Assembly: GCA_020881915.1 (NCBI GenBank)
Contig: JAJFPB010000008.1
Location: 2,728,001-2,792,000 of the forward strand
Direction of reading: 5' to 3'
Source of the DNA: Paramyrothecium sp. XJ0827
Taxonomy: Eukaryota; Ascomycota; Sordariomycetes; Hypocreales; Stachybotryaceae
DNA length: 64,000 nt
In this document: positions 1 to 11,877 of the stretch, piece after piece
How the letters are laid out: every line of letters starts with the position of its first letter
Position numbering within the stretch: position 1 is the stretch's first letter
The notes under the pieces: model-generated
Databases searched by the model: none
Told to the model about the DNA's origin: nothing
The model's input: the letters and a program-made list of their open reading frames with translations, nothing else
Program-made: the position numbers and the translations under genes

Positions 1-1071
1 CATGATGTTGCCGCGGACTCGATGGGAGAGTTCTCTTGGAAGAGTGAAGTGTCCAGTCTAGAAGGCGCTTGCAGGGATGGCCGTTGGGGATCCCCGAAGC
101 TATTAATACTCGGGGGCGATCTGCCGGAAACTTGGTGGCCGAAAAGGCTAAGGCTTGTTCCTCGTATCAAATAGTCGCTATTTTAGTTACCCCTCCATGT
201 GGTTACCCGGTTTTGAAGCTCCTACGGGCGGACTCACCCGTTCATGGGTCTAGATTTGAGCCACTGACACGTCGAGTGTGCTTCATACAGGTAGTGAAAA
301 GGTGACACGTCCGATGTCCAAGTGCTTGAAGAGAGGTGAAAATGGCAAGAAGTTTTCTTTATCAACTGAAAAAAAGTACATGGTGGATCAAATGTGCAAC
401 GAGATGCGTTCGTAACATTTATCTCAAAGTAATTCTGACATCGTGTTATCAGGGGTATCTGTCAGACAGGGCATAAGGTTGAATCGCGCAAGAAACGACA
501 TATTTTTAAGCAAGCGTAAGATTATGCTAGCCAGTTACGGTGACGAGGGAGAGAACTCTCATCTCCTGCACGTTGGTGGCAAACCTGTTTCTGCGAATCA
601 TTGGTGGCACTACCATTACTGGCGCTCACGCCCGCTGAGAATTGATTTATGACTAAAGACTTCATCGTACGAGAAATGCTGGAGGATTGACGGACTATCT
701 GGCTACGGCTAACCAAGCTGAAATTTTGACTTTGCATGTGACGGGTTGACGATAGTATTACTGTTGCAGCGCACTTGACGCAAAAGAAAATTCATCCACA
801 ACTGCAGCAGCGGGAGCGTGACCTAAGAAAGCTTTGATACGAAGCATATTTTTGGATGTTAGGAGAGCGCCGTATGGCTGGCAGCTATGATTCCACGATC
901 CCCGCCTTTGAGCCGGGTTAAGAGATGACTTTGACTCCCAAGTGTATAAATAATGGCACGACTCCTCACACATGGTCCACCTAACCATCTCCGCTCTTAA
1001 ATAATATCTTATTCAACAGCACTGAAACATTGCGAGACACATAAAACAGCAAAGAAAAGACGCCTCTCAAC
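1..1071. other. Gene-free stretch upstream of the first gene
   Basis: No open frame here looks like protein and no splice-linked exons were found. The last part (about 900-1071) reads as the promoter and 5' leader of the Cys-rich gene that follows, with a TATA box at 945-952 and a CA-rich leader before the ATG. Confidence 0.5.
945..952 (+). promoter_or_regulatory. TATA box of the Cys-rich exon-repeat gene
   Basis: TATAAATA lies about 120 bp upstream of the ATG at 1072, a normal distance for a fungal TATA promoter with a short leader. Confidence 0.5.
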
Positions 1072-2777
1072 ATGCTCAAGTCTCTTCCCCTTATCCTTGT
1101 CGCATTAGGTCAGTCACTCAGAACGAACCTGGACGACATGACCAGCTGATCTTCTCTTCTCCTTAGTCGGCGGTGTATTTGCCACTGGCAATGGGAATGG
1201 AAACAAGGACTGCGAGCAGTGGTGCGCCACAAACTTCTCTCATTCCGGCAGATGGTGCACGTCCTTAGCAAAGAAGGGTCAAGGCCCATGTTACGAGTGC
1301 GGTCCTCGCTGCACCAACCCTGCAAAGAAGCTATGCTACGGAAAATGCAAGGATACGAGCACTGACAACGAGAACTGCGGCAAGTGTGGCAACAAGGCAA
1401 GCAATCCCCTTTTGTTGTCGGGTTATGGATCTCATATACCTAGCGATGGGTGCTCGGAAAGTGCTTTACTGTTCAACTGACAATTGTACCATCCATAGTG
1501 TCCTTGGCAGACCCATTGCGCAAATGGCGCTTGCGTATGCGACAAAACTAACAAGCCGCCATGCAATGGCAAATGCCGAGACTATTCTACGGACCAGTAC
1601 AACTGTGGTAAATGCGGCAACAAGGTAATTGACCATCTTCATTGGGAGTAAGCTGTACTAAACTCAGAAATAGTGCCCTGAAGGAACCATTTGCAAGAAT
1701 GGGGCTTGCGTCTGTAAGAACTCCGGAAAGCCTCCGTGCAGTGGCAAATGCCCAGACTTTACTATGGACCGTGACAATTGTGGAAAATGTGGAAACAAGG
1801 TATGTTTCTGATGTTGCCAAGATGACCTGCCGGTACTCAACATATATCATAGTGCCCTCATGAGACCCGCTGCGCAAATGGGGCTTGTGTTTGCAAGAAT
1901 TCTGGCAAGCCATCGTGCAACGGCAAATGTCCGGACTACAATTGGGATCGTGACAACTGCGGAAAGTGTGGCAACAAGGTACGCCATCCTCCTTCCTAGA
2001 GATCAAGCAGAAAAAAAACTCAAGTGATACATAGTGCCCTCATGAGACTCGCTGCGAGCACGGAGGCTGTGTATGCAAGAATTCGGGCAAGCCGCCGTGC
2101 AACGGCAAGTGTCCGGATTACTCTCAGGACCCATTCAACTGCGGCAAGTGTGGGAATACTGTGAGTTATCATGATCGATGCAACAATTCGATGGTCAAAC
2201 CTTCTGACATATCGTGCTAGTGTGACGCGAAGTCCCAAAAGTGCCGAGATGGAAAATGTGTTGATAGATGCCCGCCCGGCCAGACCAAATGCGGCCACTC
2301 GTGCGTTGACGTGAAGAAGGACCCGAACAATTGCGGTAAATGTGACAATAAAGTAAGTCGAATTGTTCTATTCCACTGCCACTTCGCAGAGCTCGCATGC
2401 TAAGCTGTACTGTCAAGTGCCCTTCCGGACAATGCGAGAACGGCGCATGTGTTGCACCACAATGCGAAGGCAAGACGTGCAACACATTCACCAGTTGCGG
2501 CCCTGGCGGCTCGTGCGTGTGCGCCTCGACCGCCGGCGCTACGATAGGCAAAGGCTCCAAGGGGTTCTGCGTGGATGGAGCCACGCCATGCAAGGACTTG
2601 CCTGACTGCAAGACTAACACCGATTGCAAGTCCGGCGAAGTCTGCGCCGTGGACACGTGCTGCACTCGCAATGTCTGCGTTTCCGCCACGTTCTGCGGCA
2701 GCGACAAAAAACAGGCCTCTCCCTTCTCGAAGCAGAGGCTCGGTGGCGGCGCGACCATCGGCAGCCCTCCGTCCTGA
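1072..2777 (+). CDS. Secreted Cys-rich protein with tandem 42-residue repeats
   Basis: Eight exons can be joined in frame: 1072-1108, 1167-1396, 1499-1624, 1674-1799, 1853-1978, 2035-2160, 2221-2352 and 2418-2777, giving 420 residues. The N-terminus (MLKSLPLILVAL...) is a signal peptide whose last codon spans intron 1. Exons 3-6 each encode exactly 42 residues with eight Cys and end in a motif like DNCGKCGNK. Exon 7 is a 44-residue variant with the same ending, and exon 8 is a Cys-rich tail. The spacing NNCGKCxxxCxxGxCxxGxC resembles Stig1-like Cys-rich modules, but no enzyme is recognised. All internal junctions from exon 2 onward are phase 0 and fall right after the repeat end. Intron 2 uses a GC donor (AAG|GCAAGC). 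It is likely a secreted wall or matrix protein or an effector; function is unknown. Confidence 0.8.
1499..2160 (+). repeat. Four tandem exon units, each exactly 126 nt
   Basis: Exons 1499-1624, 1674-1799, 1853-1978 and 2035-2160 are all 126 nt, begin TGC or TGT, and encode the same eight-Cys module. They are separated by introns of 49-56 nt. The third and fourth units are the closest pair: both start TGCCCTCATGAGAC and share most of their codons, so they look like the latest duplication. Confidence 0.85.
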
Positions 2778-3644
2778 TCTGTTTGCTGTATGTTATCTCT
2801 GTGGTCTGACTGGAATGATGAACCGCAAATTGGCAAAGATAGTCGAGGTAATCGGGACTGACTTTGGGGAACAAGGACGAATGTTAAAAATAGGCTAATT
2901 TGAGAATGTGCTTCTGCATGATTGTTTTGTTACCCTTCCGAGGTGTAAGCTCTTATGTGACAATAACATCTTATTTCTCGCGATGCCTTCAGCTGTTCCC
3001 TCTGTCAATTTATAGTGGCATACTTGAGGGCACTCTTTATTCCTTCCATCTTCGACACATCATTTGAAGTCATAATGTTAGAATGAGGCCAGGGTATAGA
3101 TCTTCCTCATAAAAGTGAAGTTCTAGGTCCCCAAACTTTCACTGTCGCCGTCTCTGCAGCATAGCTCAATGGAATGATCCGATATCACCACTCCTCATTC
3201 ATCGAATCGGACGAGGAAATCAAGACGAATAGACGGCTGAGTCCGGGGTGTAAATGATGGCTATGTCAGGGCATTGGTCCGCACTTCCTCCAATCTCCTT
3301 GCACACTTCAGGTAAATAGAAACTGGAGGCTCTGGATTCTTCCCTCAAGATTGCATTTTGGAAGAACACGAGAAGCTACTGTCCATGGGCGTACATGTAT
3401 TCGAATTAGGAGATACATTCAACCCATTTATGCTAGCATGTACGGATCATGCAGGAACGTAAGTCTAGACCATGTTCCTTGTTCTCCACGCTCAGCCTCG
3501 GTCCGCTCTCGTATTTAGGAGCAACCCCGCATCCCTCAATTACGTTTGAGACTGCATAAGTCAATCGTGTTAAATTGGTCATTTGCGAGCTTGGTTACAA
3601 GACGACTACTAACAACCCGACCTCGGCGAAATTAACATCACAAT
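2778..3644. other. Intergenic, nothing recognised
   Basis: This holds the 3' end of the Cys-rich gene and the promoter of the dioxygenase gene at 3645. No coding frame, RNA gene or repeat was seen. Confidence 0.5.
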
Positions 3645-4624
3645 ATGAGACCCAAGCTCAATCAGTCCGTTGATGTTGAAGTTGGCGCAGACAAGAGATT
3701 ACAATTACAGGCGCGGCTTCCAGCAGCCGATTCGAGAGTGCAAAAGCTCGTCGACCAAGTGAAAGAACACGGTTACGTGATTATCCACGACGCCTTCAGT
3801 GAGAGTGAAGTCTCGGAGGCGAAAGCCGAAGTTGTGCGCTTATCTCACGAGAAAGCTGCGCAGGCGACCGCGGAAGTGCTTGAGGCGAAGAGCGCAAAGG
3901 GCCGAAACACATTCGAGGGACTCCGCACGCAGCGTATCTACGCGCTGGCCAACAAGTCAAGAGTCTTCGACAAATTTGCACTTCACCCCGATGTGCTCGC
4001 GCTCAACGAGCATTTCCTCGAGCCAGGGCATCTGTTGAGCTCTTTTCAAAGCATCAATATTCAGCCTGGAGAACAAGCGCAAACACTTCACTACGACGAC
4101 GGATACATCACCGTTTCCCGACCGCACGAGCCATTCGGTGCCGTAGGTCTCCCACTGGCTCCTCTCTCCATTTCTATCGTACGCATGATTATTGATAAGA
4201 ATTACAGGCAATCATGGTCGCAATTGATCCGTATACAGCAGCCAATGGTGCCACAGTCATCGTGCCGAAGTCGCACACATGGGGCGCCGATCGGATACCA
4301 CACCCCTCCGAAGCACTACCCGTCATCATGCCGTCGGGTAGCATGTTCTACTTTCTCTCTACGCTCTGGCACGGTGGTGGAGAGAACTCGTCTAGTCAGG
4401 ATCGAATTGCCCTGACAGTGCAGTACGTCCAGCCATGGATCAGGCAGCTCGAGAACCAGATGCTTGCGGTGGAGTGGGCGAAGCTGGACCAGATGCCACC
4501 GCGCTTAGTGGACATGCTTGGCTACAAGGTGGGAGCTCCGTTCATTGGGCACGTGGATGGTCGCAGCCCAAGGGTTGCAGTGGAGCGGCTGTTACGGCAA
4601 TGGCCACAAAGGGGCCGCTTGTGA
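3645..4624 (+). CDS. Phytanoyl-CoA dioxygenase (PhyH) family Fe(II)/2-oxoglutarate oxygenase
   Basis: Two exons, 3645-4142 and 4208-4624, are joined across a 65-nt intron (donor GTAGGT, acceptor TACAG) to give 304 residues. The metal facial triad is visible: H149 and D151 in LHYDDGY, and H221 in LWHGGG. R232 in the SQDRIAL segment is the expected 2-oxoglutarate anchor. The core stretch IDPYTAANGATVIVPKSH is typical of fungal PhyH enzymes that hydroxylate or desaturate secondary metabolites, such as the FtmOx1-like group. There is no signal peptide, so the protein is likely cytosolic or peroxisomal. It is the first gene of a run with a methyltransferase, an acyltransferase, a P450, a transporter and a regulator, so a tailoring role is more likely than phytanate catabolism. 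The substrate cannot be read from the sequence. Confidence 0.88.
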
Positions 4625-5361
4625 CTTCGGACATACGGAGCTGGTCTAAGCAGGATTGTTTTGTAAGCCGCATGGTGCCGTCCTTGTGCCTTCTTGACAG
4701 CCAACTGGACCCTTGCGGTTGATGAAACTGGCCTACGTGCACCACAACCATCTTTCCTCTTCCTTTAGGCTTATCTTAGGCCAGATCAATTCAATCAACG
4801 GTCCTAGCTATCAAGGCGGATACGGAGTTCCTGGTTGTGGCACCAATCCAGGTACGAATAGGGCGGGGAAGGCTGTAGACTCGAACCCCAAGCGACCTGC
4901 ATGAGGGCCCGCAGATAGTCTGTGGGTTTGACAGGCTAGAAATGCACTTGCGGCTGTTTGTCACATTCAGTACATGCATGTGCCAATAAACGACTTCTTG
5001 GCATAAGCAGGTGTCCCAGATAGGAGTTCTCAGCTTGCCTCTACCTGCAGGCCTGCGGGATCGCATATCGCTCCTACCGCGGCACGGAATCACGTCAAAC
5101 GCTTCAAACCAAAAATGACAATGATGCGCTGTCCACACCAGCTGATGTTACTACAGGGGTGCAGTTGGGACTTTGCTGCAGAAACTTATTGCAGGACTTG
5201 CAGGACGATAACACAGGAGGGGTCTGGAGTTACCCTGCTTCCCTAGACAAGGGATGTCGGCTTTTGCCCGATCTCGGTCGAAGAATATCACGTCGGCTTT
5301 TTGTTGTTAATGGGAAAGTGCCCTCCGCAAGATAGACGCTGTCAATACTGAGCAAGAAACA
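4625..5361. other. Intergenic between dioxygenase and methyltransferase genes
   Basis: No gene seen. A T-loop-like string on the minus strand near 4885 was checked and does not fold as a tRNA. The right end is the promoter of the methyltransferase gene at 5362. Confidence 0.5.
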
Positions 5362-6907
5362 ATGGACGAATCGTGGCTTCAATCGTATACTCGAACGGCA
5401 GTGCTCAACGTCCTGAGCCAGATCCGTGATGGTCGCCTGAGGGTGGTTTGCAAGTATCTCAAGCAGGCCTCGCAGGATTGGGAATTCGGGCAACAAAATG
5501 GTGATCAGCCATACGTTACGGTCGTCATCCACAATCCTCGAGCATGGGATCGCATACATCGTGGGATCGATCTGGTAATCGACTCGTACAATAGCCATGC
5601 GTAGTGATATGTAAAGCTGATCGAAATGCGAAGGGTATCGCTGAGGCATATATGACACAAGAGCTTGACTGCGACGACCTTCTTGGCCTATTCCGTGTGA
5701 GTCTCCAACTAGTACCCAGAATCGACCGTTGCTCACAAAAGCACAGATTTTCGTTACACACCGTGACGCCCTGGGATTCTCTGGAAGCAGCGGCTGGGCC
5801 AAGTCTCTTATCCTGAACCTCACAGGGTTCTTATTTGGAAGCTCCAACAACGTCAAGTCTGCTCGATCAAACGCTTCTTTCCACTACGATACATCCAATG
5901 ACCATTTCGCCGGCTTTCTCTCCCCAGACATGAATTACTCTTCGGCAATTTGGTCCTCCTCTAAGAGCGAATCTTTGGAGGAAGCTCAGCGTCGCAAGGT
6001 TCACAACATCATCGACAAAGCCGACATCAAGTCTTCCGATCACATTCTCGACATTGGTTGCGGATGGGGAAATCTTGCCATCGAGGCCGTCAAGAAGACC
6101 GGGTGCCGTGTTACCGGAATCACATTGTCTGCCAAGCAGAAAGAGCTTGCTGAACAGCGGATCAAAGACGCCGGGCTTGAGAAGCGGATTGAGATTCTTC
6201 TCTGTGATTACCGCCAAGCGCCACGGCCGGCACACGGATACGACTGCGTTGTCTCGGTTGAAATGCTTGAACACGTTGGGGACAAATACATGAACCAGTA
6301 TTTCGAGTCAATCTCATCGCTTCTGAAGAAGACTGGTGGAAGAATGGTAGTCCAAGGAATCACAGTCGTACATTGGGTAGGTTTTTGTGTCACCAGACAT
6401 ATTCTCTATTTCCAACCACAGCTAATTGGTGGCCACCACCATGTAGGCGAGTCGCAACAAAACAAATGCTGGCGAGTTTATGACTCGTTACATATTCCCT
6501 GGAGGCTACCTGCCTACCATCGATCAACTTCTCTCATCCATCCACACAGGTTCGAAAGGCTCGCTGGAAGTCGACCACGTTCAGAGCATTGGCCTGCATT
6601 ACATCAATACTCTGCATTGGTGGCATGACAACTTTCTCAGTAACTGGAAAGGTGTCAGGGAAAATTTCATCACCGAGCATCCAAACGCCACTGAGGAGGA
6701 AATTGAACATTATAGACGACGATGGGTTGTAAGTGATGCGCTGCCACATATCCCCGCGAGAACAAATATACTAAATTTCTGTGCTTTTTCCGATAGTACT
6801 ACTTCCAGTATTGTGAAATGGGCTTCCGTTCGCGTGTTCTCGACGATTACGTTATTACGGCTGTTAGAACGCCGAGGGAGGCCATCATGGGCCCGGTGTC
6901 GTACTGA
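5362..6907 (+). CDS. Cyclopropane-fatty-acyl-phospholipid synthase-like SAM methyltransferase
   Basis: Five exons, 5362-5574, 5634-5696, 5747-6376, 6447-6728 and 6797-6907, give 432 residues; all junctions are phase 0. The SAM-binding loop LDIGCGWGNLA contains the Cys that is catalytic in bacterial CFA synthases. The motif VEMLEHVG supplies the active-site Glu, and YIFPGGYLP and the segment around LHYINTLHWW match the conserved C-terminal signature. The N-terminal region (GIAEAYMTQE) also fits the family. Such enzymes add a methylene across a double bond of a lipid acyl chain, or methylate it, using S-adenosylmethionine. Position between the dioxygenase and the acyltransferase suggests a lipid-like product. 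It could instead act in membrane or sphingolipid modification unrelated to its neighbours. Start chosen as the first ATG giving a good join to exon 2. Confidence 0.85.
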
Positions 6908-7906
6908 GCGCGGGATATTTGGAGCAGGCGGCTTCGTGGAGACAGTGCTTCAATTACAGTTTATGGTTAGACTGTAGCGAAACTGGCGGCGACCATAACC
7001 TGTGCTAGACTATGGTTCTACGTAATACAGTATGAAGGTGATGCAAAGAAGACGAAAGTTGGCGTGTGGGTAACTGTGTGAGGCGGAAATGAAAGATTCT
7101 AACTGTGACTGCGAAAGGTGTGAAGAAGACAACTTGGATGACAAAACTAAGAGGTTATTGCGTTCACCATTATGGATGGATCGAGGCTTCAACCGGCTAT
7201 AATGCCACCGCCTGTAACTCATTTTACAGCAGGGACTCAGGGTCCGGGCTCGCTTGGTTGCGTATGCTTGCCGACCCGAGGAAAAACAAGGATGTTCCCG
7301 CATTGCGCGTGGGGCAGGGCTCGCATAGACAAGCTTGAACTCGGATAGCCTGGACCTATACGAGGGTTGGATTCGCTTTCCCAAGGCGGTCTTTTCAGAA
7401 AATGCGCTGGTTTGGGGATACCAGGCAAGGTCCATATGCACTACCCAGTCGGTAACGATCCCGCCGGACAGGCCGCTAGTGGAAGGCCCCTCAATAAAGC
7501 CGCCCTGTTGTCCGCTGGCTGAAACCACTTTTAGCTCTGCTGTAATCCTCTTTTTGGTACAGAGTAGCAGAGTCCCGAGAGTAAGGTAGAAGGAGCGTTA
7601 CATACTCTACGGGCTAGTTTGCCGCTTCGAATCTGCATCAACACCGTTCTTGATACCCGCCGTCGAAGTGGAGTCATTCCACGCAGAACCATCTGTGTTC
7701 GGAGAATCTACAAGACGGAGTCTGATCACAAGGAGAAAGGGCGTGACATGTCATTAAAAGGCCTTGGTGGGGACTGCGGGGCGGGGATGTCAGTGAATTC
7801 GAAGGGCGGAGATCTGGGTTCCCATGTTTCCTCAACACACCGCTTCGCTACAGCTCTACGGACCACACGGGACTGTAGTATCTAGGCTTCAGCAGGCTAA
7901 TCCAAA
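6908..7906. other. Intergenic, nothing recognised
   Basis: A 172-codon open frame on the minus strand (7010-7528) has no recognisable motif and atypical composition, and was not called. The right part is the promoter of the acyltransferase gene. No repeats or RNA genes were seen. Confidence 0.45.
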
Positions 7907-9313
7907 ATGGTTTTGTCGGAGCAGAACGGCGATCATCTCGAGATGCGTCCGCTGGGTAGCCAAGCCTTGGGGGGTCAACTTTGAAGATGGACGAGCGAAG
8001 TCATGCTAACCCAGAGTGCAGGGCTGTTGGAGCAATACTCGACTACACGCAGTCACTTGGGCATCTATCTCAATGTATGCGTTACAGCTACTTTCAAGCG
8101 GCGCCAGTACGAGCCATTGCGACCGGCTCTATACACAGCGCTCGGCGTGGTTGTGAAGAAGCACCCTTCTCTCGCCGTGGTTCCCATCGATATCGAGACA
8201 TCAAACCCTCGTTTCGTCCGACTAGGAACGCTTGACCTTGACCGTCTTGTTACCTTTGACTCTGATCGAAAGTTTCACGACATTGATACGCTGTTAGAAG
8301 AGCAGCACAACATCCCTTTCCTACATGACACGCCCTTGCGTCCGTTCTGGAGGATCGTCGTACTTGATGACAATCCACAGACGACTCGGTTCACTTTTGT
8401 ATTCTGCTTTCACCACGCCATCGCCGATACACAGAGTGCGTTGGTATTCTTTCAAGATCTCGAATCAGCCTTCTGCAACCAATCTACGAGTCCGGCGTCT
8501 TCCGTCATCGAAACCTCGACTGCACCGTTGCCCCCCACATTAGAATCGGTATGCGATCTATCATTGTCTCCAAAGTACATAGATCAATTGAAGAACCCCC
8601 GGGCCATTCCTGAGGAGGTTTGGTCGGGTGAGCGTCAGTTCCTACCAGTGGAAACTTGCTTTTCGTCAGTTTTCTTTCCTAAGGGCATCACAAAGGAACT
8701 CCAGATACGATGCAGATCCCAAGGAGTCTCAATAACCGCACTGCTCATGCCTATTCTGGCCAGCGCCTTCTTCAAAGTGCTGCCTGAAAATTACCAGACA
8801 GTCGTTGGGGATTGTGCTGTTTCTTTACGTCGCTTTGCCGGGCCATTGGTGACAGCGCGCGACATGGGATGCTGGGTGGGCAGCTTCAGCCAAACCTTCC
8901 GTCGCAGCCAGGACTCTATTTGGAGCAACGCAAAAGAAACAAAAGAAACCATCCAATGTGTCCTGGAGGGGGCTGGCGCAGACATGCCTGTCGGTTACTT
9001 GCGCTACGTCACGGACCAGAAGTCCTGGTTCCAAGAGAAGATGGGGCGCCGCAGATGGCCAGCCTTTGAGCTCAGTAACGTGGGAGTGCTAAGCCAGCGT
9101 ATGGAAGAACATGACAGCAATTACGGGATAGAGAGCTTGTTGTTCAGCCAAAGCGCCAGTGCCTGCTCCGGTGTTGTGAAAGTGAGTGTTGCAGCGGGAA
9201 GAGATGAAAGAATATCCGCGGGCTTTACTTGGCAGAAAGGCGCCGTGGAGAACGATCTAGTCCGGCAGCTCATCGAGCAAGTCTGGCAGTTCGTTTTGGA
9301 TATTTCGAAATGA
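7907..9313 (+). CDS. Alcohol acetyltransferase-like (AATase) acyltransferase
   Basis: A short first exon, 7907-7955, begins at ATG (MVLSEQNG...) and is spliced over a 66-nt intron to 8022-9313, giving 446 residues. The join rebuilds the N-terminal signature RPLGLLEQYSTTRSHLG typical of fungal AATase-family proteins, so the ATG at 8003 inside the intron is not the start. The HxxxD acyltransferase motif is present as FHHAIADT. The family (PF07247) is related in fold to NRPS condensation and BAHD enzymes and moves acetyl or other acyl groups from CoA to alcohols. There is no signal peptide or transmembrane segment. Beside the methyltransferase, dioxygenase and P450 it may esterify a hydroxyl made by one of them. 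Confidence 0.85.
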
Positions 9314-10189
9314 GGGAGACCTTGAAGGTAAGTCGTGGCTTGTGGTGACCTCAACATGCCCCGCTTAGACTCACTTGGCTCTTCAAGGACGCATGCCTCG
9401 GTGGTTACAAAACGAGGAGAGAGGAAGCGGATGAATCCTAGAGAGTGAACTCTCCCGTCAGTTGTGGACTTCGATTGAAGCTCTCTTTCGCTCCTTCGAG
9501 GATTCTATACATGAATTCCAACTGACAACAACAACAATTGAATGCACTCGTCCAGTATTCATAGCCAAATTATGTGCAAGGGGAAAATACATCAGTGCCA
9601 GGCCCAATGAGAGCCGCTTTCATCATCCACGTCGCCTGACTTGACTTGGATAGACCTCCAAAGGCCTGTTCACTTCTTCCGTTCACTTCTATTCTCTCCA
9701 TTTGCCGACTCCATGTCCAAGGCTTCCCGTTTTAACTTACAACACAGACCCCCTTTCTCTAATCACCTCACGAGCCTGCGCTGTTCTCTCAGTATTCCTT
9801 ACTTGTATCATCAGCCTATAGGTTACTGGCTCATACTTTGTACATACTGCAATGGTGACATAAGCACCATGACTAGTTCAAGGGAAGACTTGGTAATCTA
9901 GGTTTGAACTCTTCTTAGCTCTATTGGCGGTGTGAATGATAGACAACATGATTTATGGCTTGAATTAGTTCTCAAAGTTCGACCGTCTTGTATAATGTCC
10001 GGTAAAAAGGATCTACCACAGTCTCCAATTGCCCATATGCGATCGAATCCCCCCCTCATCCTCACTTCCAGAGACGCGCGCATGAGCTTGCGTGATCCTT
10101 GGGCAAGAAGCCCCACCTTTTCTTGTGTTTCTAGATTAACCAACAAAGCACTCTTTTGATGTAGGTTTTCTCCTCTATCATGATGGCCT
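9314..10189. other. Intergenic between convergent acyltransferase and transporter genes
   Basis: No gene called. Opposed frames near 9900-10150 (about 75-82 codons) show no motif. The region holds the 3' ends of both convergent genes. Confidence 0.4.
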
Positions 10190-11877
10190 CTAGCTATTCT
10201 GTAGCATTCTCGTAAGAGACGCCGCCAAGTCCTTCAACCTATTTGCTTGACTGGCCTGGAAGGCGAGCTGGATTTCGTTCAGAGTCCGCCCTCGAGTCTC
10301 CGGCATGAAGAGCCAGCAGATGACCGATGTAAGAAAAGTACAGCTACCAAAGAGGAAATAAGCGCCGTAGCTCGTGTGTGCAAGTATAATCGGCGTGACG
10401 AGGGCGACGAGAAAGTTTGTCAACCAATTGGCACCGTGAGCGATGCTGGTGGCACTAGCCCGAGTCCTTTGAGGCTGAATCTCAGTGGCATAGATTTTCA
10501 AAATCATACCCCAAGAAACGCAATATGTGACGGTGAAGAAGTAGATACTGACGATGACGATCCAGCGCCCAGATCCGCTGGCATGCACGGCATCTGCAGC
10601 GTATAGTCCCCCAATGACGAACATGGCTCCTGCCATCCCTAGGCCACCCAATATCGTGTTCGTGCGCCGGCCCCAGCTATCGGCCCAGACGGTTCCTGGA
10701 ATGCTAACTGCCAAGATGACTATCGACAAGACGCCCGAGACTAGGAAGGTGTCCCCATCTAGACCAACCCTAGCTTGTCGAAAGAGCAATGGAGCATACT
10801 GCGTTACTTATTAGGACAAAGCTGACGTAGGCAAAGAACGAAACATACGTAAAGAATACCGTCAATGCCGCTAAATTGCTGCATAGCCAGTAGAAAAACA
10901 GCCATGAAGAATCGCGACCGTGCTTCAGGCAAGAACACATCCATCATCTGCCAAGCATTGTGTCAGTACATAATGAGCCCCCCGCTGAATAAGTTATGCG
11001 ACAGGTCAAAAAAGTAAGGTTAGGTATATTTTGGGAGTGTGAAAGCACGCAATTAATAGTGTGGTGCCACGAACATTTGATGATGTTTTGGCCTCTTCAG
11101 TCTGGGGCTGCTCTGACATGTTTTCTTGATCAGCAACGGGAATTTCGAGAGACTCCCAAGCCGACGTGACTTCTTCTGTGCTTCTCCTGCATTGAGCCAA
11201 CCATCTTGGTGACGCGGGCAGCAGCAGGTAGGCAGCCACCGAAAAGATGACAGAGTACAAGGCAAGGAGCATGAATGGGATGCGCCAAGCATAGCCAGAC
11301 TCGATATTCTCAGTCCCGTAACAAGTGAAGAACCCTGTCATGAGTCCACAACAAACCAAAAGCTGGGGGCCAGTAGTGAGAGGTCCGCGGTGTCTCGCAG
11401 GGGATATTTCGCATATATATCTATCCATGCCGCGATACAAGTATTAGCTTATGCTAAGTCAGTTGAGAATGATTGGTGTCAGACTTACACTACCATGATT
11501 CCCATCATCAGACCCTCACCAATGCCTGCCACCACGCGACCGGCGACAAACATACCAAGATGGACTGCAGATGCCTCAATAGCGGCGCCAAGTGCAAATA
11601 TCATGGCGCCAATGGCGATTCCGGGGGGTCTTCCAAGGATGTCGGCCACCTGGCCTGCAAGAAACGAGGTGACAGCTGCTGAAACGAGGATCGAAGAAAC
11701 AACCAGGCCGTGAATGACAGGGCTTGGATGGCCGAAAGGTTTGGTGAACGTTTCCATGACGGTAACTGGCCCAATGATGCCAGTGTCTATGCCTACCAGG
11801 AAGCCACCCACGGAGCACCCGAAGCTCGCCACAACATACCGAGGAGGTTTTTGGAGTAAGTTGAAAAGTCTCTTCAT
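10190..11877 (-). CDS. MFS sugar-porter-family transporter
   Basis: Four minus-strand exons, 11877-11489, 11420-11075, 10947-10849 and 10798-10190, give 480 residues, a usual length for 12-TM sugar porters. Visible family motifs are AGRVVAGIGEG in the N-terminal half, VYICEISPARHRG rebuilt across intron 1, the PASPRWL loop at the end of TM6, QQFSGIDGILYYAP rebuilt across intron 3, and PETRGRTLNEI after TM12. The loop after TM2 reads ADILGRPPG, so the usual GRR/GRK basic residues are replaced by RPP. Introns 1 and 3 have standard donors; intron 2 (about 11074-10948) uses a weak GTTCGT donor and is the least certain join. The gene is divergent from the P450 across 1.07 kb. It may export or import the product or precursor of the neighbouring genes. 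Confidence 0.85.

Noticed and set aside
4840..4960. T-loop-like GGTTCGAGTC on the minus strand, possible tRNA
   Set aside because: The bases around it do not form T-arm, acceptor and anticodon stems.
5230..5856. 208-codon minus-strand open frame over the start of the methyltransferase gene
   Set aside because: It is antisense to exons with clear CFA-synthase motifs, so it is a shadow frame.
7010..7528. 172-codon minus-strand open frame
   Set aside because: No motif, no signal or membrane segment, unusual composition, and no splice partner; likely chance.
8003..9313. ATG at 8003 as start of the acyltransferase
   Set aside because: It lies inside the first intron; the upstream exon at 7907 rebuilds the conserved RPLG-LLEQYS start.
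9898..10159. Opposed frames of 75-82 codons, one with a vaguely oxidoreductase-like string
   Set aside because: Too short and with no second supporting motif; possibly a remnant but not supportable.
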